A stretch of 64,000 nt of DNA from Acanthopleura granulata. Taxonomy: Eukaryota; Mollusca; Polyplacophora; Chitonida; Chitonidae. Made by a program: the position numbers and the translations under genes. The stretch is taken from contig JABBOT010000014.1 of assembly GCA_016165875.1 (NCBI GenBank), positions 1,421,341-1,485,340 on the forward strand, in the 5' to 3' direction. The notes beneath the pieces are model-generated. The model was not told the origin of the DNA. It was given only the letters and a program-made list of their open reading frames with translations, and ran no database searches. Of this stretch, positions 10,288 through 23,054 are shown piece after piece. Position 1 is the first letter of the stretch, and each line of letters starts with the position of its first letter.

Positions 10288-10572
10288 TCTTGTAGGTTTT
10301 ACTTTGTGGTCGTATTGATGGTATATTTGTTTTAGAGGTTGAGGTTAAGTATTTACTGACTGTTATTTGATGTTTTAGGTATTTATTGGTAGGAAAACTT
10401 ATATGTATGATGTCTCCCTGTTCAGAGGTCATTAATTTTTTTCCTCCTGCATTGACACTTAGCATTGTGAAATCAAATATGTAGATGTATATGTTAGGTG
10501 TTTGATTGAGCTCACATGACATTACCCTGATGTGGCTACATGTTTGTCTGAGTGACACATCAGTTCAGCCAA

Positions 10573-10955
10573 CTGCAGATGCCAGATCATTTCACTTAAC
10601 TGAATTGTAGGTGCCAGATCAAGTGACTTAAGTATAGGTGCCAGCTCAAGTGAGTCAAACCCATGTGTACGTGTAGGTGGCAGGTCATGTAACTGAATGC
10701 AAGTTCAGGTATCAACTGCTGTGACTTAACATCATCACATGTAAATGTAAGTGGTGGTTAAATGACTTTACTCAAGTGTAGATGCCAGCTAAGGTAACTT
10801 AATGCAAGTTTAGGTGCCCATTAAAGGAACTTAACATGCTTAATATCAGGATAGGTGCCAGCTTCAGTGACTTAACTCTGTCATGTATAGGTTCTCGCTC
10901 AAATGTCTTTTACTCATGCATATTAGTGACTTCACTTAAATGGAAGTGCCAGTGA
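10573..10955. repeat. Degenerate tandem repeat, AGGTGCCAG...TGACTTAA type
   Basis: About ten diverged units of 35-45 bp share a TGTAGGTGCCAGCTCAAGTGA-like core. No coding potential seen. The stretch 10956-11869 holds nothing recognisable. Confidence 0.65.
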
Positions 10956-11867
10956 CTGCCACAATGGAACATTTTCTTGGATGGTGTAAATACCTGATGC
11001 ATCAAGTGGTTTCAGCCAGGAGTGTGAGTGGATTCGGTTAAAATTTCTAACCCATGGTCAATGGTTCTCAGTTTCTGTTACAAGTCATGTATTAGTCGTT
11101 AAGAAGACTGAACCTTTCCCATTAACCATGTGACGAAAGTGCATGTGCTGATGGATTAACTCTCTGCTCTCTGGCCAGATAGTCTGTTGCTATTGATCTG
11201 CAGTACATGTAAGTAGAAACAAGATTTGTAATATTGTGCAGGTAAAAATAATCATACGAAAAATCCATGTATCTATGCTTCAGCAAGACCCTCAGGCCAC
11301 GCTTAAAAATATTTTCATTGGCTGTAACCTAACTGATCTTTCAAGAAGACCTGTTCTCAAAAGTTTTTATAGATAGTTTGAAGAAAGTTTCTTTTTTATT
11401 TTTTCTCTCCAGGTTAATTTCTCCAAAATCCACACCTGTTTCAAGAGTCAGAATAGAAAGAAAAACTTCCCTGCTAACCGGCACAATATTTTCTCACCAG
11501 GTCAAGGAATGCCCAAGAAATAGTTTTTAAGAATGGCCTTATTTGTCTCCCTTGGAAAAACTGGAGTATTACCCGATATCAGATTTATGGTGAAATTCAT
11601 GATCATCCATGACTTATTCTTCTTTCTTTATTCTTCCCCTGTTGTGATGTGCAGTTTTCATTTCTTTAAGAATTTACTTACCGTTTACTCTTTGCGTTAA
11701 AATAAGCTTCCTTGGATTCAGTACAATGCTGTAGAGGTTGTTTGTGATTGTGCTAAGATCTGACTGCTTTCTGTCCATGCATAACGGTGGATTTGATTTG
11801 GTTTCAAAGTTAATGTGCATACTGTATCATTCGTTTCATCCATTAACTATTCACTCGTATTGTTTTG

Positions 11868-12001
11868 ACCTCGCCAGCAACCTGCAGATGGTCGTGGTTT
11901 TCCCCCGAGCTCTGTCCAGTTTCCTCCCACCATTTTGCTGGCCGCCACTGTATATGTGAAATATTCTTGAATACGGCATAGAACATCAATCAAATAAATA
12001 T
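11868..12001 (+). mobile_element. SINE-A copy, 5' truncated
   Basis: Core (CAGCAACCTGCAGATGGTCG) through tail (CATCAATCAAATAAATA). Confidence 0.85.
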
Positions 12002-12304
12002 GTATTATTTTGATATAAGACGACATTACATGTATTTACTGTGTGATGTAACCCATCCATGTTGTTTCAGTTGTTTATTAGCAGAGATGTTAGCTCTCGT
12101 TGGCAGAGGAGCACTTAGGCTGTTTGTGTCTGTTACTTTGTGTTCAGCACCAGAATGTGTGATCTGCCTAGAAAGTGCATCCATGCAAGAGGTTATGGTA
12201 TGCTGTAATGTCACTGTACACCAGTCCTTTACATCCGACCACTTGTCACGACAGTGTAGATGAATTTAATAACTTCAATACAGGGCTGTAGATTTCCTTT
12301 ATGA

Positions 12305-12455
12305 TCGATCCGCCTGCAACCTGCAGATGGTCGTGAGTTTCCCCGAGCTGTGTCCACTTTCCTCCCACCATAAAACAAGCGGCCGTCGTATAAGGGAAAT
12401 ATTCTTGAGTACCACCAACCTTGGCTTAAATCACCAATCAAATAAATAAACAAAT
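12305..12455 (+). mobile_element. SINE-A copy, 5' truncated
   Basis: Core and tail, with a short insertion before CACCAATCAAATAAATAAAC. It is 300 bp from the preceding copy and in the same orientation. Confidence 0.85.
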
Positions 12456-13016
12456 TCATTTATGATCTGCAATAGACATGGTTTCTATAATAGGGTTTGG
12501 CTAAAGGTCACAAGAAGGTCAAAGACTGGAATCCAGTGAAGAGCTATTATTTCCTCTGCTCGACCAACTGATTTTCTCTACTTTCTGTGACAGCCATGTA
12601 CACGTAAGTTTAAAAAAGTGCTGAAATATTTTCTTCTCAAGTAAAATTTGTCAGTATTTTGTTTTCGTTGCATGACAAAATCGCCCAGGTGTGTAACAAC
12701 ATGAATAGAAGCGAACTTCTTCCTGGTGATTGGGACCATACTGTTTTTTTTGTATCCTATTTTATACAATGCTTTGTATACTCATATTTCTTTGGTGTTG
12801 ATTCCAGAGTTTTTGTGTGCGCATAACCTATGTGTGAACGGTGTTATCATTGTAACCAGTTCATGAAGTTAAATGTGTTTTGCTGCAAAAATATTTAGAA
12901 TAATAAAATCGATCAATATATTTAGAAATTGATTTATAATTGTGAAAGATGGGTTCAGTGCAATGTCAGTTGCGTCGACAGCACGGAGCTTGGGACAAGA
13001 AGGAGTGGTGTAATCC

Positions 13017-13236
13017 GGGGCAGATTCCACAAAGACAGTTTTGACTTAGGTTAAAATTTCAAATACGATTTTAGAGCTTATTTTTGGGCTCAAGAAATTA
13101 AAGATTAGACCAGATCATCAATATTATCATCCGACAAATGTGCTAAAATTTCAACTGCCAGGACGAAAAGCTAAGCCCACTTGTGATGTTTTAAATTTTG
13201 ACTTAAGTCAGAAATGGCTTTGTGGAATCAGCCTCA
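13017..13236. mobile_element. MITE-like element with about 40-bp terminal inverted repeats
   Basis: The left end carries GATTCCACAAAG then TTTTGACTTAGGTTAAAATTT. The right end is its inverse (AAATTTTGACTTAAGTCA then CTTTGTGGAATC). The 220-bp interior has no coding capacity, the layout of a non-autonomous DNA transposon. Target duplication was not resolved. A related single end occurs at about 35719-35772. Confidence 0.72.
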
Positions 13237-13627
13237 CGGCCTTCATATAAAACTTCCCAGTAAAACAGTGTACTGGGCTAAATTGAGACGGCTGTCAAAT
13301 AATTTTATTTCAATACTAAGAGTTTTCCTAGATCTTCAAGGCCCAAAAGTGAATATGTGTACATAAGCTCAAATCTATACCCAGGATTAAGACTAAAATT
13401 GACTTCATCCTAAGACAGCTTTGTGATCCCGGGGCCTGGTGCACAAATGTTCCTTCAAGGGAAAGCCTTCGTGAAAATGAACTTATGGCGAGTAATACGC
13501 TGCTTAATAAAAGGAGCGGTGATTTACTCTGATCGCTTAGGATTTCTTCAGACATAAGCGCTAAATCTGACTGGCATCGTCTTCTGGAAAAATTCCTAAG
13601 GGTAATGGCTTACGACCCTAATCACCA

Positions 13628-13695
13628 GTTAAATTTATTTATCTTTTTGATGGGTTTTCACGCCGTACTCAAGAATATTTCACTTTCATCGTCAG
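13628..13695 (-). mobile_element. SINE-A tail fragment
   Basis: Reverse complement of the SINE-A 3' end (TTTTCACGCCGTACTCAAGA, ATATTTCACTT). Confidence 0.75.
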
Positions 13696-14077
13696 CGAAA
13701 CCAACAACCTAAACACCAGTTGAATAGATAATGTACCATATGAAACACCAGAGGCTGGCCGAAATGTTATAAAATTTGGATTCTGTGTTGAGTCATCACG
13801 TTATTAACCATTGCTTATTAGTTGAAAATGTTCTGCTTAAGTAAAGAAGAATAATCATGAATTTACGATGCTGAAAAGTTTGCAGATTGCGGTGAGACCA
13901 ATTAATGCTTAGTCGTTTATTTTTGCCGTAAAATATCATCTGGACAGTGGACAGTGAGAGACACAGGTAACTAAGCTATCCCGTAGACCTTTCGGACCTT
14001 CTCAAGAAGGCGCATTTGACCAGTTGGTATTGTTGCAAGTAGGTCAATCGAATTGGTTACAATGTTCAATCTTTCTG

Positions 14078-14093
14078 TGACGTCATGACGTCA
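14078..14093. promoter_or_regulatory. Tandem pair of CRE palindromes
   Basis: Two abutting perfect TGACGTCA sites, the binding sequence of CREB/CREM/ATF bZIP factors, about 735 bp upstream of the KLHL10 start codon. Confidence 0.6.
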
Positions 14094-14257
14094 AAATGGG
14101 AGGCGGCATATTTCTTAATCACATCAGGTGGCGCCAGGGTGAAGTGGGACCTTGAACCATTGCTACGTTAAAAATTATTTGTAGCGCAACGTCTACAATA
14201 TTACAATGCATCGGATTGTTTTGTAACATCATTATGATGAGCCGGAAAAGAAACATT

Positions 14258-14265
14258 TGACGTCA
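14258..14265. promoter_or_regulatory. CRE palindrome
   Basis: Perfect TGACGTCA about 555 bp upstream of the KLHL10 start codon. Confidence 0.5.
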
Positions 14266-14305
14266 ATAAAATGGCGTTAAGGGCCTTCTGCGTGGCGTTT
14301 GAGTT

Positions 14306-14379
14306 CATCCTGGTTCCTGGGCCAATGTACAAGAACAAACGGGACGTTCGATATAACATGAGGCCGGGGAACCAGGATG
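14306..14379. repeat. Inverted repeat upstream of KLHL10
   Basis: Arms CATCCTGGTTCC (14306-14317) and GGAACCAGGATG (14368-14379) are exact complements, with imperfect extension inward (TGGGCC against GGCCGG) and a loop of about 40 nt. Confidence 0.7.
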
Positions 14380-14685
14380 CCCATTGCTTTCACTGGGAAG
14401 AAAATAAAAAGTAAAGTTATCACGAGAAGGGATGGTGGGACATCGGAAGTGGTGGATCTAGCCATTGTCATAGTTAGGCTAACCCCACTGTTTGTTATGA
14501 CGTTGTGCTACAAGGGAATCGTTTCTATACAGCCAAGACGATGCACGCCATCCGGAAAGACGGCGTTTCCATGCACACTTGTCTTGTCTTCGGTTTCCAA
14601 CGTCGACCCATTGTTACGCAAGATCAAAAGGTCAGGTATATCGTCGAATCGCTGAGCCGCCTGATTGTTGCGTAATTACGTAAAG

Positions 14686-14693
14686 TGACGTCA
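14686..14693. promoter_or_regulatory. CRE palindrome, proximal
   Basis: Perfect TGACGTCA 126 bp upstream of the KLHL10 ATG, next to the palindromic bZIP-like site TTACGTAA at 14676-14683. Its proximity makes it the best candidate for a promoter element of the four. Confidence 0.6.
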
Positions 14694-14818
14694 GTGCATT
14701 GTTTCTGGAGAAGCGGAGAATACGCTTGTGGCTAAAGGAAAAGGGGAAAGACTTGAAACAAGGCTTACGGTGCATCTAAAGGGATAAAACCGGGTATATA
14801 TCGCGAAGCGGATTAACG

Positions 14819-15782
14819 ATGGAATTTAAGGACGATGTGGAAGCGAACCCTGTACAGAAGAGGCTGAGTGTTCAGACTTGTAACGTCCTCACAGAGCTCA
14901 GACAAACCGGACAGCTCTGTGATGCGGTCCTCAAAGTGGACAACGAAGAGTTCATGGTGCACAGAGCCATCATGTCGGCCTGCAGCCCTTACTTCAGGGC
15001 TCTCTTTACCAACGACATGTTCGGAGCGGACAAGAGAGAGGTCATCATCCCGGGAGTCTCTCCAGAAATCATGAAGATCATCATCGACTACGCTTACACC
15101 AGAGAGGCGCCCATCGGCGGCGACAATGTAGAGAAACTCCTGCCGGCGGCTGACCAGTTCCATGTGATGGGACTCGTGAAAGCCTGCTCTGACTATCTCA
15201 TCAACCAGCTCTCGCCAGAGAACTGCGTAGGGATTCGATCCTTCTCCAAGGCCTACTTCTGCCACACCCTGGAGAGGACCGCTCACAAGTTCCTGATGTA
15301 CAACTTCCAGGAGGTCTTCACCAGCAGTAACGAGTACCTCCAGCTAACCATCGACGAGCTGGAGGACATTCTGAGCTCCGACGATCTGAACGTGCGTAAC
15401 GAGGAACTCGTGTTTGAGGCGGCGCTTCGGTGGATCGACTACGATCCGGAGAGGCGCAAGCACAACATGGCGCGCCTCTTGAGAACCATCCGACTCGGGC
15501 TGCTGTCCACGCAGTTCTTCGTGGAGACGGTCAAGTCTCACATCTACGTCAAGGACAACGAAAACTGCAAGCCGCTGGTGATCGAGACCCTGAAGTTCCT
15601 GTACGACTTGGACATGGACGAAGAGAAGGAAGTGGACATGTCTAACCCTTTATCTCGTCCTCGCGTGCCTCACGAGATACTGTTCGTGGTGGGCGGATGG
15701 AGTGGAGGCAGCCCCACAAATGTCGTCGAGACGTACGACACTCGAGCCGACAGATGGGTGGTCTGCGACGCCGTTGACACAG
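14819..15782 (+). CDS. KLHL10: KLHL10 exon 1 (BTB, BACK, first kelch blade start)
   Basis: 321 codons plus one base; donor GTTACT after GACACAG. Reading on past the donor reaches a stop after a few intronic codons, which confirms the exon end. The opposite-strand open frames here are shadows of this GC-rich exon. Confidence 0.95.
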
Positions 15783-18700
15783 GTTACTGGCTCTATTAAC
15801 GATCATACCGTATTTATATATTAATTTAATATATGTTATTAGTATTTTCATTCATTCTTTGCTGTACATGTATTCATTCATTACTTGTTCTTCATATCAT
15901 TCATTTATTTCTGATAGTGCATTCATTTATTCCGTGCTATTCATATATTTGTCCGTTCTTTGCTGTTTATGTATTCATTTATTCCTTGCTATTCATATAT
16001 TTGTGCACTCTTTGGTGTTTATGTACTCATTTATTCATTGCTATTCGTATATTTTTCCGTTCCTTGCTATTAATGTATTCAGTTATTTCTTGCTGTATGT
16101 ACATATGCATACAGTCAATCCTTCATTCCTTACTTTTCATGTATATCTATTCATTTTGAAGGAAAAGGACAGTTAAAGGATTATCTGGTCAACTGTAGCC
16201 GTATTCATAAATTTATACATTAGTACTAAACTATAAGAATATTTGTAACTGGGTTTTGATATGTCAGAGGTTGCATACTTGAATGCAAAATAATATTCCG
16301 CAGTTTTATAACAGTAAGCGTCCACACTTTACTTATCTAAACTCGTCAGTGAAAGAAACTGAGTGGATTTGTTTGATAATTGAAGATTAACTGAGAATGA
16401 AATGAAAGGCGAAGAAAACACTGACATGAAGTGCATTTGAGATGAAAGACCCTTAAACACTGCCCAGAAAAATATTTATATTTATTATTTTATAATATTA
16501 TTTCAACTGTGCGAAATGCTTTTGAAACATGAAATTCTCCGGTGGCCTTTTTATGACCCTCTGTAGTGATCAGTGACGTTTTTTTTTTAAATATACACCT
16601 AATACACACAGACTACAAGAGCTGCATTCAAAACGCACGTACATGTACACGGAAAGCTATGAATATATTCGGCGAATGCAGCGAATAGAGGTAATAATTG
16701 TTTACTTTACAGACTCCTATATTTTTAAAAAGCAGTGTATACTCTGTTGGGGAAAAAATTAAGAAACTATGTCCATTACCTTTAAAAACAGAAACTGACC
16801 AATCTATTCTGTCATATCAGGCCCCAGAGCCTATCACGGCACAGCCACGATGAACCGACGAATTTACGTCATCGGCGGGTTTGACGGCATGGACTACTTC
16901 AACAGCTGCCGGTGTTTTGATCCCGCCACCAAAGAATGGTCCGAAGTGGCCCCTATGAACGCAAGGCGGTGAGTCCAGCTCCAGTCTAGTCCAACAACAT
17001 GCGTTTCGTTTTTAAACATGAATGTAAACACAATACTTACATGAAGGGTGAACTGTGGGTACGCATGGTCTTAATTGTTTTATCGCTGAAAATGGTGATT
17101 TGCTAGTTTTGTTAGAGCATTTAGGCACGTTTGCTGTTTATAAAATAATAAATAAATAAAACTACATACAAGGATGAGCACAGGTCAGACCTTATAAGTA
17201 AGTTGGTGGAAACAGTATTCATTCCACACCTTCAAATGAATAAATGCGGGCTATGTTTAGTAAGATGATCAGAAACCATGTTGTGAGTATACCTTCCACT
17301 TTGAAAAGACGTGTTTAGTTTTTAAAACGCAATGATGAAGACAGTAATTAGCGAAACCCGAGGTGGGGAGCATACCGTGTTTTTACTGTTCAAACAGGTC
17401 TAGTATTTTGTGCGCGAGTACAAAGACAAATTCATATCAGGTTGATGTGGATTCCAACTACATGCTGGCTTTAAAATGAGGATTGTGCTTAGTTTATACA
17501 TTGTAAATGTAACGATCAAAACAATACTAAACCGAACGCCACGGTAAATTGTTCTCTGTAAATGTGTAAACATGCCATTCGTTAATTACTGCAAGGATGA
17601 ATACAAGTCAGGTGGTAAGTCGAATGTGGGAGTGTTTTGTTCCCAAACACAAAGACAAAGACATAGGCCATTCATGTATTTACCTGTACACCACCGGATG
17701 AGTTCAGTGTAGGAGCCCTCACTAACTCTAAAGACAAGTGTCTTTTGTCCTTTTAATTTAATTCTTTATTTATGTAAGGAGAACTCCCAACAACTTTAGA
17801 TATAAGCTCTTAAATTAACTGGTTTAAATCTTTCTGTGTGTGTTAGATGACCACGGCCAAACCGTGCGTTTTGGTTGTATTCTAACGGGATAAACTTGGG
17901 TTTTAAACCCAAACATCAGCAGAGTACCTATGGTGAATTCTAACATTCGTTTATTCTTTTATAACTCAAACACCAAGCGATTCCTTTATAACATACAATA
18001 TGTTTCCTAAGTGAGAATTCTCAGACACGGAGCTAATCTACACCGTTTTAATTCAAGGAATTTAGTTTCGTGTTCAAGGTATAGTAATGTGCAAGTCTTT
18101 GAAATATATTTAGATATTCCGGAAATGTACCAGCGCTTCTTCTTGATCGTGCACTGGTACATTCATATTATATGTTCAAAAATTAAATGAATAAATTTCT
18201 TAAACGAATACATCAAAGTTCACATTTGAAGTTCACTGAAGCATTGAACGCCAATCCCGAAGTAGTGTAGCGTATTTCCGGCACATTAGAGGCCTCTATC
18301 CATCTTAATATATGGATCCGTCCAATGAGTTAATGTTTGGCCTTAGCCTTGTTGCCAGACGAATGCTCCATTTGTCTGTTATCTACCAAAGACCGGTGGT
18401 TTACTCCGGCTTCTTCCGCAACCATAAACACTGATCGCCCTCGTATATAAGTCGAAAAAAATCTTCAGTAATAATATAGTGTTAGGACCCATTATAGGTG
18501 CTATGTGAGCGTTGCTGTACTGGACGGAAAGATCTACGCCATGGGTGGGTTCGACGGTCACTTCCGGCAAAACACGGCGGAGCGATACACTCCGGAACAC
18601 AACCAGTGGAGCATGATCCAACCGATGCACCAGCAGAGGAGTGATGCCAACGCTACCGCACTCAACGGTACGTGACCGGTTACACACGGTTTTGGACAGG

Positions 18701-21700
18701 TGCAAAATCACAAGTCATTGTAGAGACAGTTTATTTGTATATTTATATTATTGGTGTTTACGCCGTACTCAGTAATATTTCAATTGCACGAGGGCGACAA
18801 GCTTTATCGGAGAGGAAACTGGACAGTGCCCAGAGGAAACCCACGATCATCCGCATGTAGCTGGCAGGCCTTCCCCCATACCAGCCGACAGGAAGCCAGC
18901 ATAAGCTGGACTTGACCTCATAACGACCGCATTGATGGACAGCCCCTGAGAGCAAATGTAATTCTGGTGTAAAACCCAGGCGTTATGGAGCAGTCGGTAG
19001 TTCGATTGATCGATTAATTGGTTTATTGATTGTTTTCAGTGAATGATTTGATTTAATTTTATGTTTTATCTGTATAAGGGAGTCATGAAAGTTTCCGTTA
19101 TAAGGTGCTGGTCATGTTTCTATCCTGCTTAAAGGAACCACGTGACAGGGTTAAACTGGAAACAAGAGTTTACCAGCTCCTCTTTAATTATCTGGAATAA
19201 TCAGTTTGTTTATTATTATAGCTTACCTTATACTCATGAATTTTTCACATGTCTGACGGCGATCAAATTCGAACACAAATTGTAACTTGTGAACAGGTAG
19301 CAAATTGTAAGCTTGGGTAGAAAATCACGAGTAAGTTATGTCGGTAAGTGTTTAAAGTGGAATTCGAAGTTTTGAAATCTATTTTAGAGTCTGTAATTTA
19401 TTGATTCCGGTATATCCCCTTTATAGCGCTCTAAATCTGGCTGACTTTTGACTTTTTTATGTAATTGTTTGGGCTATTTCGATTAAGGAGCTTATTTTCT
19501 CTGGTTCAGTTTCTTGCCAGATACAAGGGAGCGCATTCTCATTTACTACATCAACTATTCTACAGCATACTTATGTCCCCTGTTATTTTTATTATCCCAG
19601 TATAAAACCACCACGTGTTTTGTTCTGACTACCTCGGTGACCTGGAGGTTAGAGCGTCCTCCTCGATGTCGGGAGATCCGGGATCCATCATGGGTCTGAT
19701 CATATTAAAAACTTTAAAAATGGTATTTGTTGTTGCCTCGCTTGACCCTCGGCATTCAGAAGTTAGAGCAAGGAAAAAGGACTGGTCGGCCCGGTGTTAG
19801 TATAATGTGACTGGGTGGGTGTCATGTCCGGTGTCTTCGCATAATGCTCCAGTGGCAGCAGCACCTTGGCGGCATGAACTCGCCCTGCCACAAGGAAACA
19901 CATCATATCCACATTCTAAGGACTCCTCGTCGTCATATGACTGAAAAGTTGTTAAGTACGACGTAAAACCCAACAATACACACGTTCATACAGACATCTT
20001 CTGTTCTGGAGTTACGGTTAGGTATTCGGATGCCCATTTAGTTAGAAACTTTCTCGATATGTCCTCCATCGTATGAATTGTAGTCTATAGCCCTGAGCCC
20101 AAGGTAACTTTTCATGAACTTCTGTGGGGCACAATGGAAATACATTTTTGCCAAGTGCATACAAGGTGTCTGGGAAGTTGATAGTACCAAACCTATACCT
20201 ATGTGGTGTGTAGGTTTATAGGTTTACATCTTGATTGTCAGTGGGTCCCGTATCGCTTTTTTCTCCATCGAATTCAATGAAAATGTTCACAGTTTCACCA
20301 CTGCAACTTACATATCTGGTCTGAGTTTTAGACGAGTTCGTCAGTTTACGACGAAATTATGGCCATTCTTGTCATGCTTGGGATTTTGACAAGTTTTCGA
20401 ACTTTTGTTCAAGTAGGTGTGTCATATTGAATAGAAACTTGTATGTGACTTCACCATCACAAGATACATATAACTCTTGTATTCTTGTGTTCATTTTTAA
20501 TGAAATGCTGGCGGTGTTGTCCTTCTGTGGGCAGCTCCTTCTTTTTCAAATCGGACGATTAAATGAAATCTGATAAGAGATCGGTTACACCCCCAGTTTG
20601 GTGGGTTTTTGGATAACCGATACATATTTCAGTGAAAACCGTATGTAAAGCGTTCGGTGGGAATTTGGGTCCTTGCAGCGGTCATCCGTCAGGGCGTTTC
20701 TCATGTTGAGGTGCCGTTACCTCTCCTTGACATGTTCCGCTAGGTTCAGTATGTCATTTTGACGCCAACCGGGCATGAATAATATTTTCTGAAGTGAATA
20801 AATTATAAAGCCAAAGCGTAGAGAATATCTCCCATGCGTGAGAGCATAATCGTAGAAACCAATGTTATGTGCTGCATCACTCAACTGTTGAGCTCTATCT
20901 GGCTTCCTAACTGGATGTACGTGAGAAAGTCCGCCAGCAACCTGCAGGTGTTGGTCGGTTTCCCCCGGACTCTTCTTGGTTTCCTCCCGCCATAATACTG
21001 GCCGCCGGGGTGTAAATAAAATATTTTTTCAGATGCGCGTGAAACAGAAAGAATATAAATAAATAATCAAAGAAGCAAATAAAAACAAATAAACAAACAA
21101 ATAAATAAAGTTTTTTTTTCTTGTTTAACTGTAATATCCGTTTTCTTTTCTACAGGTGTTATTTACATTTGCGGAGGTTTCAATGGTCAGGAGTGCTTAA
21201 ACACCGCGGAGGTATACGACCCTGCAACCAATCAGTGGACAATCATCGCGCCAATGCGGAATAGGCGCAGTGGTGTCAGCGTCATCTCATACCGAGGTTC
21301 TGTGTACGCCCTCGGCGGGTTTAACGGAATTACCCGAATGAACACCGGTGAAAAGTACAGCCCTGCCGCCAATGCCTGGCAGACCATTCCCGAGATGTAC
21401 AACCCCAGGAGCAACTTTGCTGTAGAGGTACGAGCTGGAGATTTTGAACGAGCCAACCACCAAAGCTGATTAATTCCTTGCATAAACACGCCAAAGTCTT
21501 CCGTTGAGTTCGTCGCCGAATTGCATTTTCGTCCATACCAACCACCCACCTCATTCAGCTTTTGTGATGAAATAATAGATTAATGTAGTAATATATACGC
21601 ATTTAATTATCTTTTGTATGGAATTAATTTTATCTGACTTATGACGATTCTAGGTCAAAAGGGGAGCAATCGTGTCGTTTTTCTAGACGCTTTTCAATCG

Positions 21701-22995
21701 TCATGTGGTCTACGTCATCATTTTACGTCCAAAAAAAAAAAAAAAAAAAAAAAGAAATTGGTCATTTTGTAAAATAGTTCTTGTTTACTGTATCAGAATG
21801 TAAAAAAGTCTTTGACATCTTTTAGAATAATAATATAACAACAGACCTCCTTCACTTGTGGCAACGGCTTTCCCACACAGTCAACCTAAAATTGCTTAAT
21901 CATGTCACCTTATTGATGTAGCCAGAAGAACGGTTTGTGAAATGGATGTCCATTCTATCCTCCTATACTCTTCCCAAGACTGAATTTCAACATGGTACAA
22001 TTTCAAAGTTACTTCCATGGGTGCTAGCGATAGAAACTTTACTGTTTGCTTGGCCCACTATAACAACCGGGTGAGATGTCACGCACCTTGGAACCAAAAC
22101 TGTGTACAAGCGTATGCTATTACACTGTACACAATTAAAGAGAGAATATTCTACATAAATTTGCCGAAGCCATTAGTATCCAATATTTTTATTCAGAGAA
22201 ACAGTTTATCAGAAGCACTGAGGCATGGGATAAGGAATTTAGTCCGTCAAATGCATGTGTGGGAATGGACTGACATTTTAATTAAACACAGATTTCCATC
22301 CAGATTGTCGTACAAGAACGCATGCGTGGTATTTTTGTGTTTTGGTGAGTGCTATGGCACGCTGTGAATAGCCTAACTGTACTCCTTATTCATTCACATT
22401 TATGTAATGGTGCCGTGGAAAAATATGAACACGATTTCCTACACTGTCTCCTTTTTGCGATGTGAAAAGCTGTACTCTATGAAGTGAACATGCCTAGTTT
22501 TGAGTGTGGAAATCTACTTCAATTGACGAACGTCACGTCTGCAACCTTTTTGAGATCCCTAATACACAATGTATATAACATTTTTCTTGTTCGAAGTTAT
22601 AATATTTTATTCATGACAGCTTTGTGATCAGTGTAAAATCTCATGTGAAATGAGTAACAACAGTGACAGTCTTTGTTTAATATTTGAAATAGGTTATCGA
22701 TGATATGATCTTCGCCATTGGTGGATTTAACGGGGTCACAACGATCTACAACGTCGAGTGTTACGATTCCACGTCTGACGAGTGGTAAGTCCCTTGTGTT
22801 CCTTATTCATACCTCTGTCATTTGTCTGTTTGTCTGTTTGCCTGTCTGTAAGTCTGACTTTCTGCATTGTCTCTCAGCTATTTTGCAAAAGACGATTTGT
22901 GCGCAGGTAGCCTTCAGGCTAACGGTCAGTTCATTAAATTTTGGAATATTCTCGAGTACAACCTGAAACGCCAATCTAATAAATAAATTAATTGA

Positions 22996-23054
<59 letters not shown>

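Noticed and set aside
14790..14800. TATATAT as the KLHL10 TATA box
   Set aside because: It is only about 25 bp upstream of the ATG, which would put the transcription start at or after the start codon.
14813..15286. 157-aa minus-strand open frame
   Set aside because: Shadow of KLHL10 exon 1, which has unmistakable BTB/BACK homology on the plus strand.
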